NCBI RefSeq assembly: GCF_051958935.1
Contig: NZ_JBQCFP010000129.1
Coordinates: 1-64,000, forward strand
Direction: 5' to 3'
Length of the DNA: 64,000 bases
Source: Dokdonella_A sp051958935
GTDB taxonomy: Bacteria; Pseudomonadota; Gammaproteobacteria; Xanthomonadales; Rhodanobacteraceae
Under the pieces are notes generated by a model, which saw only the letters and a program-made list of their open reading frames with translations, had not been told where the DNA came from and did no database searches. Positions 38,692-46,873 of this stretch are shown here, piece after piece. The position numbers and the translations under genes are program-made. Position 1 is the stretch's first letter. Each line of letters opens with the position of its first letter.

Positions 38692-39524
38692 TGAACGACG
38701 CCCTCCACGAAGTACCGCTCGCGAGCTTCGAGGCGAAGTGGGCAGGCGCGCATCCGGAGTTCCGGCTCGCGCTCGGCTTCGTGCCGGCGCCGTTGCGAGC
38801 GGCGTATGCGGCGTTCGCCTGCATCGGCTACGAGATCGAGCACGCCGCGTTCGGCATTCGCGAGGCGCAACCGGCCGCGCTCAAGCTGCAATGGTGGGCC
38901 GAGGAATTCACGCGCATGCGCGAGGGCAGTGCACGCCATCCGCTCACGCACGCGCTCGCCACCCGGCCGGGCGGCATCGCGGTGCCGCTCGCGCAATGGC
39001 ACGCGGTCGTCGTCGGCGCGTTCGCGCAGCGCGACCCCGAACCCGCGGCGGACGCGGCCGCGCTGCTCGACGGTTACGCGGCGCTGTACCACCCGCTCGC
39101 CGCGCTCGAGGCGGCCCTGTTCCCGCCACTCGATGCGGCGACGATCGCGCGCGTGCGCGCCAATTCGCGCGCGGTGCGCGAGGCGGCGACGCTCGCCGAT
39201 GCGCTGCGCGACGGGCGCCTGCCACTGCCGCTCGACCTGCTCGCGCGGCACCGGCTCGCGCGCGGCGATCTCGCCCACCCATCGCCCGCCCAGGCCGCGG
39301 CGTTGCGCGACTGGCTCGAGGTCCTGCGCGGGCGATACGCGTCGCTCGATGCGACCAGCAGCGGGCCGCTCGCCGCGGCGGGCGCGAGTGCCGATCGCTG
39401 GCGCCTCCGGGCCGCGGCCAGGGCCGAGGATCCGCTCGCCGTGCTGCAGGCGGGCACGACGCGGCTGCCGCTGCGCGCGTCGTGGGCGGCTTGGCTGGCC
39501 GGGCGCCGCTTCGCGCGCGCGTAG
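38691..39524 (+). CDS. Squalene/phytoene synthase-like protein lacking the aspartate motifs
   Basis: The 277-residue protein fits the all-helical squalene/phytoene synthase fold, best seen in ALKLQWWAEEFTRM (63-76), which matches the LQWWR-E segment of the family. The first aspartate-rich motif (DXXXD) that binds Mg-diphosphate reads GYEIEHAAF here, and no second DXXXD is seen. A catalytic role is therefore doubtful, and it may be closer to the non-enzymatic NDUFAF6-like branch. Codons are as GC-rich as the neighbours. It is coupled to the phosphatase gene by a 1-base overlap (TGATG). Confidence 0.6.
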   Translation: MNDALHEVPLASFEAKWAGAHPEFRLALGFVPAPLRAAYAAFACIGYEIEHAAFGIREAQPAALKLQWWAEEFTRMREGSARHPLTHALATRPGGIAVPLAQWHAVVVGAFAQRDPEPAADAAALLDGYAALYHPLAALEAALFPPLDAATIARVRANSRAVREAATLADALRDGRLPLPLDLLARHRLARGDLAHPSPAQAAALRDWLEVLRGRYASLDATSSGPLAAAGASADRWRLRAAARAEDPLAVLQAGTTRLPLRASWAAWLAGRRFARA

Positions 39525-39621
39525 GCCGCCCCCGGCCGGCGCGCCGCCGGCCTGCGGTAAACTGTTGAACCCGCGCTGCGCGGCCACCATGTGTGACCCG
39601 CACCGCCCGCAGGAAATCCCA

Positions 39622-40566
39622 GTGTCCTCACCGACGAGCCCGCAGCGCCTGTTGCCCGACATTGCCACCGAAGCGCAGGCCGGCCACGCCGGCGCGCTCG
39701 ACGGCGTCGGCATGCAGCGCATCGAAATGCCGGTGCTGCTGCTCGGGGCGGACGGGCACGCGCAGCGCGTCAGCGCGCGCGTCGACGCGTTCGTGAACCT
39801 CGCGCGCGAGGACGCCCGCGGCATCCACATGTCGCGGCTGTACCTGCACCTCGATCGCCACCTTTCGGCGGAGCCGCTGACACCGGCGAGCCTGCGCCGC
39901 CTGTTGCGCGACTTCCTCGAATCGCATGCGGGCCTCGCCGATCGCGCCTGGGTGCGCGTGCGATACGACCATCTCGTGCGCCGCTCCGCGCTCGCGAGCG
40001 CGCACAGCGGCTGGCGCGCGTACCCGGTCGAACTCAGGGCGTCCCTGCACGCCGGCGAGTTCACGCTCGAGCTCGGCCTCGAGGTGCAGTATTCGAGCAC
40101 GTGCCCGGCCTCGGCGGCACTCGCGCGCCAGCTCATCCAGGACCGCTTCGCCGCCGATTTCGACGGACACGGGCCATTGCAGCGCGATTCCGTGCTCGCC
40201 TGGCTCGGTCGCACGGAAGGCATCGTCGCGACGCCGCACAGCCAGCGCAGCGCCGCGACGTTGCGCCTGCGCCTCGCGCCCGGCTTCGAAACTCCAGTCG
40301 AGGATCTCATCGACAGCGTCGAGCACGCGCTGCAGACGCCGGTGCAGACCGCGGTGAAGCGCGAGGACGAACAGGCATTCGCACTCGCCAACGGCCAGAA
40401 CCTCATGTTCTGCGAGGACGCCGCGCGGCGCATCCGTCGCGTGCTCGACGCCGACGAACGCATCGCCGACTTCTGGCTGCGCGCCGAACACTACGAAAGC
40501 CTCCACCCGCACGACGCCGTCGCGATCGCGACCAAGGGCGTCCCCGGCGGCTACGCCGCTTCGTAG
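39622..40566 (+). CDS. folE2: GTP cyclohydrolase I type IB (FolE2)
   Basis: FolE2 makes dihydroneopterin triphosphate from GTP, the first step of folate and queuosine precursor synthesis, with Zn or Mn as metal. The 314 residues show PDIATEAQ, then EVQYSSTCPAS with the catalytic cysteine C161, and TPHSQRS. The usual second Cys of the CPCS form is Ala here. The GTG at 39622 is chosen because aggaaa stands 7 bases before it. An ATG 11 codons upstream (39589) lacks a ribosome site. GluQ at 29793 also uses a product of the queuosine route. Confidence 0.88.
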   Translation: MSSPTSPQRLLPDIATEAQAGHAGALDGVGMQRIEMPVLLLGADGHAQRVSARVDAFVNLAREDARGIHMSRLYLHLDRHLSAEPLTPASLRRLLRDFLESHAGLADRAWVRVRYDHLVRRSALASAHSGWRAYPVELRASLHAGEFTLELGLEVQYSSTCPASAALARQLIQDRFAADFDGHGPLQRDSVLAWLGRTEGIVATPHSQRSAATLRLRLAPGFETPVEDLIDSVEHALQTPVQTAVKREDEQAFALANGQNLMFCEDAARRIRRVLDADERIADFWLRAEHYESLHPHDAVAIATKGVPGGYAAS

Positions 40567-40586
40567 ACCGTCGGGTGGGAACGGCA

Positions 40587-40754
40587 GCAAAAGCCTGAAA
40601 CACGAAGGACACGAAAGAAGAGAGCCGAAGGGCGATCGGGCCTTTCCCCGCAGCATGGCATTTGCGTCGGTCGGTGCGAAGGGTAACGGCGTGCGGGCCT
40701 TGACGAAGAAGCTGCTGCTTCTCTTCGTGTGCTTCGTGTTTCAGGTTTTGCTTG
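40587..40754. repeat. Long inverted repeat between folE2 and dxs
   Basis: Arms of about 35 bases (40587-40622 and 40718-40754; core cctgaaacacgaag/cttcgtgtttcagg) face each other around about 95 bases, with a few mismatches. It lies between the convergent stops of folE2 and dxs. It may act as a bidirectional terminator or be a short nonautonomous element. Confidence 0.7.
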
Positions 40755-40785
40755 CTTCGCTTTCCACGCGTGCTCGCGACGCCCG

Positions 40786-42681
40786 TCAACCTGCGCTGCG
40801 CAGCGGCGGGGCGAGCGTGAGGTTGGGGAAGCGGCGGCGGATCGCGGCTTCGATGCCGGCGGCGTCGAGGCCGTCGCTGGCGAGCAGTTCTTCGCGGCTC
40901 GCGTGTTCGAGGAAACGATCGGAGAGGCCGAGGTGCAGCACGGGCAGGCTGATCGCGTGCGTCGAGAGCGCCTCGGCGACCGCGCTGCCGGCGCCGCCCA
41001 TGATCGCGTTGTCCTCCACCGTGACGAACGCCGCATGCGACCCCGCGAGTTCGACCAGCATCGCCTCGTCGAGCGGCTTCACGAAACGCATGTTGACGAG
41101 CGTGGCGTCGAGCGCTTCGGCCACCCTCATGCACGGCGCGACCATCGCGCCGAATGCGAGCACGGCGATGCCGTGGCCGTGGCGGCGCAGGTCCGCCCTG
41201 CCGACCGGCAGCGGCAGCAGTTCCTTCGAGATCGCCGCGCCGGTGCCGCTGCCGCGCGGATAACGCACCGCAGCCGGACCCTGGTGCAGGAACCCGGTCG
41301 TGAGCATGCGCCGGCATTCGTCCTCGTCGGCGGGCGCCATCACGAGCATGTTCGGGATGCAGCGCAGGTACGAGAGGTCGAAGCTCCCCGCATGCGTCGC
41401 GCCGTCGGGGCCGACGAGGCCGGCGCGATCGATCGCGAACAGCACGTCCAGATCCTGCAGCGCGACGTCGTGGACGAGCTGGTCGTACGCGCGCTGCAGG
41501 AACGTCGAGTAGATCGCGACGACCGGCTTGGCGCCTTCGCAGGCCATGCCCGCGGCGAGCGTGACCGCATGCTGCTCGGCGATGCCGACGTCGAAGTAGC
41601 GCTGCGGGAATTCCTTCGAGAAGCGCACGAGGCCCGAACCTTCGCGCATCGCGGGCGTGATGCCGTACAGGCGCTCGTCGGCGGCGGCCATGTCGCACAA
41701 CCAGTCGCCGAAGATCTCGGTATAGGTGGGTTTGGACGCGCCGCCCTTCTTGATGACGCCGGCCTCGGGATCGAACGGGCCGACCGCGTGGTACTCGATC
41801 TGCTCGCGCTCGGCCGGCGCGTAACCCTTGCCCTTGGTCGTGATCACGTGCAGCAGCTGCGGACCCTTGAGGTCCCTGAGCGTGCGCAGGGTCGATACGA
41901 GCTGCGGCAGGTCGTGGCCGTCGATCGGGCCGGTGTAGTGGAAGCCCAGTTCCTCGAACAGCGTCGAGGGAACGAACATGCCCTTGGCGTGTTCTTCCCA
42001 GCGCTTGGCGAAGCGCCACAGGAAGCCGCCGCGCCTCATCATCTGCTTGCCGCGCTCGCGGATGTTGTTGAGCGTGCGGCTCGCCATCAGGCGGGCGAGC
42101 ATCTTGGTCAGCGCGCCGACGTTCTCGCTGATCGACATCTGGTTGTCGTTGAGGATCACCAGCAGGTCGGCCTCGACGTCACCACCGTGGTTCAGTGCCT
42201 CGAACGCCATGCCCGCGGTCATCGCGCCGTCGCCGATCACGGCGACGACCTTGCGCGGATCGCCCTTGCGTTGCGCGGCGATCGCCATGCCGAGAGCGGC
42301 CGAAATGGACGTCGACGAGTGGCCGACGCCGAACGTGTCGTATTCGCTCTCGTCGCGCTTGGGGAACGGCGCCACGCCGTCCTTCTTCTTCACCGTCGTG
42401 ATGCGGTCGCGACGTCCGGTGAGGATCTTGTGCGGGTATCCCTGGTGGCCGACGTCCCAGACCAGCCGGTCGACCGGCGTGTCGTACAGCCAGTGCAGTG
42501 CCACGGTGAGCTCGATCACGCCGAGGTTCGCGCCGAAATGGCCGCCCGAGGCCGCCACCGACTCGATCAGGTAGGCACGCAGCTCGCGCGCGACGTCGCC
42601 GAGCTCGGATTCGGGGAAGGTGCGCAGGTCCGCCGGGGTTTCGATGCGGGCGAGGCGCGGATAGCGCTGCGGGTCGATCAT
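40786..42681 (-). CDS. dxs: 1-deoxy-D-xylulose-5-phosphate synthase
   Basis: Dxs condenses pyruvate and glyceraldehyde 3-phosphate with thiamine diphosphate, the first step of the methylerythritol phosphate route to isoprenoids and ubiquinone. The 631 residues show the TPP motif from GDGAMTAG (150-157) to NDN (179-181), GHFGANLGVIELTVALH (47-63), the transketolase central part (AEQHAVTLAAGM) and the C-terminal domain. The start MIDPQRYPRL fits the family. The preceding longer frame is not conserved. Confidence 0.97.
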   Translation of the reverse strand: MIDPQRYPRLARIETPADLRTFPESELGDVARELRAYLIESVAASGGHFGANLGVIELTVALHWLYDTPVDRLVWDVGHQGYPHKILTGRRDRITTVKKKDGVAPFPKRDESEYDTFGVGHSSTSISAALGMAIAAQRKGDPRKVVAVIGDGAMTAGMAFEALNHGGDVEADLLVILNDNQMSISENVGALTKMLARLMASRTLNNIRERGKQMMRRGGFLWRFAKRWEEHAKGMFVPSTLFEELGFHYTGPIDGHDLPQLVSTLRTLRDLKGPQLLHVITTKGKGYAPAEREQIEYHAVGPFDPEAGVIKKGGASKPTYTEIFGDWLCDMAAADERLYGITPAMREGSGLVRFSKEFPQRYFDVGIAEQHAVTLAAGMACEGAKPVVAIYSTFLQRAYDQLVHDVALQDLDVLFAIDRAGLVGPDGATHAGSFDLSYLRCIPNMLVMAPADEDECRRMLTTGFLHQGPAAVRYPRGSGTGAAISKELLPLPVGRADLRRHGHGIAVLAFGAMVAPCMRVAEALDATLVNMRFVKPLDEAMLVELAGSHAAFVTVEDNAIMGGAGSAVAEALSTHAISLPVLHLGLSDRFLEHASREELLASDGLDAAGIEAAIRRRFPNLTLAPPLRSAG

Positions 42682-42790
42682 GGGAACGCCAGTATGCAAG
42701 CGTGATATTGTCGGCCACCGGCGTTTTTCCGGCAACAACAGGGTCTGAATCGGCCTTGCGGCTGGCCGGCGCCGGCTGCCGGATTCGCCG

Positions 42791-44659
42791 TCAGGCCTTG
42801 CGTGCACGCATGCGCAGGTGGCGCGAGGCCTCGTTCGCCTCGCGCAGGCGCCGCGCATGCGCCGCCAGCAGGTCGCCGCGCGTGAGGATTCCGACCATCG
42901 CGTGCGGAGCCCCGGGCGCGACGACGATCAGCCGGCCGACGTTCTGGGCGACCATGTGGTCGGCGGCCTCGCGGAGCGAATGATCCTCGCGCACGAGGAT
43001 CGGTTCGCGCCGCACCATGTCGCCGACGCGGTGCATGTCGGGCAGTTTCACGTCGAGCAGGTCGCGCCGGGTGAGCACGCCATGCACATGGCCTTCGCCG
43101 TCGAGGACCGGATAGCCCTGGTGCTGCGCCTCGGGCTTGCCGGAATTGAGCCAGCGGCGGATGTCGCCGAGACGGTCGCCGGTTTGCAGCGACACGACGT
43201 CGCGCGTGCACGCCTCGCCCGCCGTGACCTGTTCGAGGAAGTCCGCTGCGTACTCGCTCGGGACGCGCACGCCACGACGCGCGATCTTCTCGGTCATGAT
43301 CGTATTGCGCATCAGCAATGCGGAAATCAGGTAGGCCGCGGTGCAGCCGCCGATCAGCGGCAGCAGGCCGACCGGCTGGCGCGTCGTCTCGAACGCGAAC
43401 ACGATCGAGGCGAGCAGCGCGCGCGACGCTCCGGCGAAGATCGCCGCCATGCCGACGAGGCCCGCGATGCGTGGATCGACGCCGAGCTGCGGCGCGAGTG
43501 CCGCGACGGCGATGCCGGCGAGCGCGCCGAGCGCACCGCCGATCGTGAACAGCGGCGCGAGCGTGCCGCCCGAGGTGCCGCTGCCGAGCGCGATCGACCA
43601 CGACAGGAATTTCATCACGCACAGCGAGGCGAGGACCGCGATGCCGAGCCGGCCGGCGACGATGTCCTCGATGTTCGTGTAACCGACTCCGAGCGTGAGC
43701 GGTGCATGCCAGCCGATCAGCCCGACCGCGAGCCCGCCGATCGCCGGCCACCACATCCAGTGGATCGGCAGTCTCTCGAACAGGTCCTCGATGCCGTAGA
43801 CGATGCGCGTGGTGCCGACGCTGACGAGGCCGATCAGCGCGCCGAGCGCGACGTAGAACGCGAGCGCGACGCCGCCGGGTTCGGGCAGCGGCGGCATCGG
43901 GAATACGGGCGCGGAGCCGACCAGCACGTGCCGCACGCCGGTCGCGACCACCGTCGCGAGCGCGACCGGGATCAGCGAGCGGGGCTTGAGTTCGAACAGC
44001 AGCAACTCGACCGCGAGGATGATCGCCGACAGCGGCGAACCGAACACCGCGGCCATGCCCGCCGCGGCGCCGGCCGCGAGCAGCGTCTTGCGCTCGATAG
44101 CGGTCACGCGCAGCAACTGGCCAAACAGTGAGCCGAGCGCGCCACCGGTGGCGATGATCGGCCCCTCGGCGCCGAACGGGCCGCCCGTGCCGATCGCCAC
44201 CGCCGACGACAGCGGCTTGAGGAACGTGATGCGCGGCGGGATCTTCGATTCGTTGAGCAGCACCTGCTCCATCGCCTCGGGAATGCCGTGGCCTCGGATC
44301 GCGCGCGAACCCCAGCGCGCCATCACGCCGACGACGAGGCCGCCCACGGCCGGCACGACGATGACCCACGCGCCGAGATGGTGCGCGGCCGGCGAGCTGA
44401 AGGCGGTCGACCAGCGTCCGTAGAACGCGAGGTTGGTGACGACGCCGATCAGCGCGGTGAGGAGCTGCGCGATCAGTGCGGCGGCCGCGGCGATCACGCC
44501 AGCGACGAGGCTGACGACGACGACGCGGCGATCGACGAGGGTCGAGCGCCGCGGCATGCGCGCGGCGTCGAGGCTGTCGCCGAGCGACGGCGCGACCGGC
44601 AGCGCGTCGGTGCTCGCGAGCGCCTCGATGCGCGGCGGATGCGGGTTCGGTTCGGTCAT
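42791..44659 (-). CDS. ClC-family channel/transporter with C-terminal CBS pair
   Basis: The 622-residue protein has the ClC membrane domain (about 45-450) and a CBS pair (about 490-610). Ion-path motifs are GHGIPE (123-128) in place of GSGIP, GAEGP (163-167) with the gating glutamate E165, and GGTLAPLF in place of GxFxP. The changed first and third motifs suggest altered anion choice. The CBS pair probably binds nucleotides. It follows dxs by 110 bases on the same strand. Antiporter and channel cannot be told apart by eye. Confidence 0.85.
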   Translation of the reverse strand: MTEPNPHPPRIEALASTDALPVAPSLGDSLDAARMPRRSTLVDRRVVVVSLVAGVIAAAAALIAQLLTALIGVVTNLAFYGRWSTAFSSPAAHHLGAWVIVVPAVGGLVVGVMARWGSRAIRGHGIPEAMEQVLLNESKIPPRITFLKPLSSAVAIGTGGPFGAEGPIIATGGALGSLFGQLLRVTAIERKTLLAAGAAAGMAAVFGSPLSAIILAVELLLFELKPRSLIPVALATVVATGVRHVLVGSAPVFPMPPLPEPGGVALAFYVALGALIGLVSVGTTRIVYGIEDLFERLPIHWMWWPAIGGLAVGLIGWHAPLTLGVGYTNIEDIVAGRLGIAVLASLCVMKFLSWSIALGSGTSGGTLAPLFTIGGALGALAGIAVAALAPQLGVDPRIAGLVGMAAIFAGASRALLASIVFAFETTRQPVGLLPLIGGCTAAYLISALLMRNTIMTEKIARRGVRVPSEYAADFLEQVTAGEACTRDVVSLQTGDRLGDIRRWLNSGKPEAQHQGYPVLDGEGHVHGVLTRRDLLDVKLPDMHRVGDMVRREPILVREDHSLREAADHMVAQNVGRLIVVAPGAPHAMVGILTRGDLLAAHARRLREANEASRHLRMRARKA

Positions 44660-44709
44660 GGCGGGCAGCGAGCGGGCGGGAAGCCCGCAATCATAGCGCC
44701 GCGTTCCGC

Positions 44710-45411
44710 TCAGCGTTCCGAGCGCGACAGCACCGTCAGCCCGATCAGCCGCGAAACGACGAGGGTGAGGTACATCACGCCGATGAAGATTTCCAGGCTC
44801 GCGAGTGCGCGCGCATGCGGCGTGAGCGGCACGACGTCGCCGATGCCGGTGCTCGACAGCAGCACGAAGCTGAGGAACAGGAGCTCGGTCCAGCTGCGCG
44901 GCGCCGCGGCATCGATCACTGCGCCGAAGCAGCCCGGCTGCAGCGCCTGGCAGGCCATGAATACATGTGCAAACGCCCACGCGAGCAGGGTGAAGGTGGC
45001 GCCGGCAGCGAACAGTTCGTCGCTGGTCGCGCGCCGGTCGGCGAGCATGTAGGCGACGAGGCAGGCGGCCGCATGGAAGTAGAACAGCGCTTCGAGCATG
45101 GCCGACCACGGCGCGAGCCAGGCCACGCCGCCGGCCGTCGCGACGAGGTTGGAGGCGACCGCCGGCACCGCGAGCGCGAGCGCGACGATGAAGCGCGCAT
45201 GGCCCGCGGTGCGATGGACCATGCGCATCGCCAGCAGCAGCACGACCGCGCCGAACGCGCCGAACCATGCGGCGCCGGCCGGCGTGCCCTCGACGAACGG
45301 ATAGGCGAGCAGCGCCAGGAGCTGCCCGAGCAGCAGGATCGCCGAAGGATGCTGGCCGATGCGCGCGAGCAGGCGCAGGCGCGCCCAGCGCGCGGCGGTG
45401 TCGGTCGGCAC
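44710..45411 (-). CDS. Two-helix potassium channel-like membrane protein
   Basis: The 233-residue protein has about six hydrophobic segments. The last two frame a pore loop with STGIGDVVPLTPHARALA, which matches the TVGYGD filter of ion channels, followed by a hydrophobic helix (LEIFIGVMYLTLVVSRLIGL). It is likely a small potassium-type channel. The GTG at 45411 is chosen since it follows the HNH stop by 2 bases and no ATG fits. Ion choice is an inference: the filter reads STGIGD and so departs from strict TVGYGD. Confidence 0.65.
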   Translation of the reverse strand: MPTDTAARWARLRLLARIGQHPSAILLLGQLLALLAYPFVEGTPAGAAWFGAFGAVVLLLAMRMVHRTAGHARFIVALALAVPAVASNLVATAGGVAWLAPWSAMLEALFYFHAAACLVAYMLADRRATSDELFAAGATFTLLAWAFAHVFMACQALQPGCFGAVIDAAAPRSWTELLFLSFVLLSSTGIGDVVPLTPHARALASLEIFIGVMYLTLVVSRLIGLTVLSRSER

Positions 45412-45413
45412 GG

Positions 45414-46007
45414 CTACTGTGGGCGGCGGTCGCGCGGCAGGTGGTTGACCAGGAATTCCATCTGGTCGGCGAGGATGTTGCGGTTCGACAGGATCAGGTG
45501 TTCGACCCAGCTCGGCCGGTACGGCACCGCGAGCAGTGGCATGCCGGCCTGCTGCGGCGTGCGGTTGCCTTTCTTCACGTTGCACGACCAACACGCGGTG
45601 ACCACGTTGACCCAGGTGTCGCGGCCGCCCTTGGACACCGGCTGCACGTGGTCGCGCGTGAGTTCGCCGCGACTGAAGTGCTCGCCGCAGTAGAGGCAGA
45701 GCATGCGGTCGCGCGCGAACAGGGCGGCATTGGTCAGCGCGGGCGCGGGATCGATGGCGTGCGGGCGCACATGCCCGGTACTGGCGACGATCGGATGCAG
45801 GTCGAGCACGCTCTGCTCGCCGCTGCGCTGGTTGTAGCCGCCGTGGATCGTCAGGCACGGATCGCCGAGGGTCCAGGCGACCGCGCCGCGTACGTAGAGG
45901 CACACCGCATCCTGCCAGCTCATCCAGTCGAGGATGCGCCCGGTGGCGTCCAGGGACAGGACGCGGGTGCTGTGGATGTCGCCGGAAGTTCTGACTTCCG
46001 CAAGCAT
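45414..46007 (-). CDS. HNH endonuclease
   Basis: The 197-residue protein has the HNH motif: zinc cysteines C104 and C107 (CLYCGE), C139 and C142 (CWSCN), with catalytic H120 in TRDHVQPVSKGG and N134 in the WVN segment. The N-terminal half (residues 10-60) resembles the region that precedes HNH motifs in this family. The target DNA is unknown. Such single-domain HNH proteins are often chromosomal and not part of a restriction system. The next gene is coupled by its close start (3 bases). Confidence 0.85.
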   Translation of the reverse strand: MLAEVRTSGDIHSTRVLSLDATGRILDWMSWQDAVCLYVRGAVAWTLGDPCLTIHGGYNQRSGEQSVLDLHPIVASTGHVRPHAIDPAPALTNAALFARDRMLCLYCGEHFSRGELTRDHVQPVSKGGRDTWVNVVTACWSCNVKKGNRTPQQAGMPLLAVPYRPSWVEHLILSNRNILADQMEFLVNHLPRDRRPQ

Positions 46008-46114
46008 CGTGACCTCCGTTCTCGATACGAAACCGGTGGCGAGCCCCGCCGTGCCGGCCGGGACCGCCCGGAGCATAGAACAAAAGGGAGATGGCAGGAA
46101 ATTGACGTCCGGTT

Positions 46115-46606
46115 TCAGCGGACCGGCTTGGCCATGCGCAGCACGTCGACGCCGAAGCCGTGGTGCTCGTACAGCGCGCGGGCGCGCGCATTGCCGGGGA
46201 ACACGGCGAGAGTGAGGTGGCGGCAATGATGCGCGCGCGCCCAGGCTTCGGCGTGCGCGAGCAGGGTGGCGCCGATGCCTTGGCCATCGAAGCCCGGCGC
46301 GACGGCGAGATCGGAGATGTGGCAGTTCTGCGCCGCAGTGAAGTAGTCGGTCACCACCTGCAGGTGCAGGAATGCGACGCGCTCGCCGTCCTCGTTCTCG
46401 GCGACGAATACGTGCGAGCCGGGCGGCTGTTCGGCGAGATGGCGTTCGATGTCGCTGCGGATGCCTTGCGCGCATTCACCGCGCCGACGCCAGGGCGGCA
46501 GTTCGAATTCGACGAAACGGCCGACGAGGCCGAGGATGAACGCGTCGTCGTCCGCTGCCGCGAGGCGGATCGACAGATCGGTGCGGACGTCGCGGGTCGA
46601 GGCCAT
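46115..46606 (-). CDS. GNAT N-acetyltransferase
   Basis: The 163-residue product is a single GNAT domain with the acetyl-CoA loop DGQGIGATLLAHAEAWA and the last strand ARALYEHHGF. The strings FVAENEDGERVAFLHLQVV and ISDLAVAPGF are typical. Its substrate is unknown. An ATG at 46606 fits the fold. It lies 107 bases upstream of the HNH gene on the same strand. It is not close in sequence to the GNAT part of the fusion at 7975. Confidence 0.8.
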   Translation of the reverse strand: MASTRDVRTDLSIRLAAADDDAFILGLVGRFVEFELPPWRRRGECAQGIRSDIERHLAEQPPGSHVFVAENEDGERVAFLHLQVVTDYFTAAQNCHISDLAVAPGFDGQGIGATLLAHAEAWARAHHCRHLTLAVFPGNARARALYEHHGFGVDVLRMAKPVR

Positions 46607-46873
46607 GGAGTGGTTCGGCGGACGATAGTCTGCGATCGATGGTACGACAACGCAGGTTGTGCGCTCCACGGGTCGGCAAGCCGTCTTCGCAGTCTTCGCA
46701 TGCGCACACGGGAGCCGTTCGCGTCGGGCGCGATTCGCGCATCGAGGCGTCGAAACGCCCGCGTGCCCGTGAGCCTTCGACGCCGGCCCTGCGGGCCTGC
46801 GCCCCGGGGCGAACGGAAGGGAATTCGAACCCGGGACGAGCGAGCCCTCAGCCCTCACCCTTGACCCAAGCCC
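46607..46873. other. Gap with heptamer repeats
   Basis: This gap of 267 bases holds no gene I can support. At 46842-46879 the heptamer agccctc recurs with variants (agccctc, agccctc, acccttg, acccaag, ccctcac), overlapping the stop of the acyl-CoA dehydrogenase gene. A tRNA T-loop-like string lies near 46820-46836, but no tRNA can be folded. Confidence 0.5.

Noticed and set aside
46812..46840. A tRNA 3' fragment (gggttcgaattccc on the minus strand)
   Set aside because: The T-loop-like string has no matching acceptor, D or anticodon arms around it.
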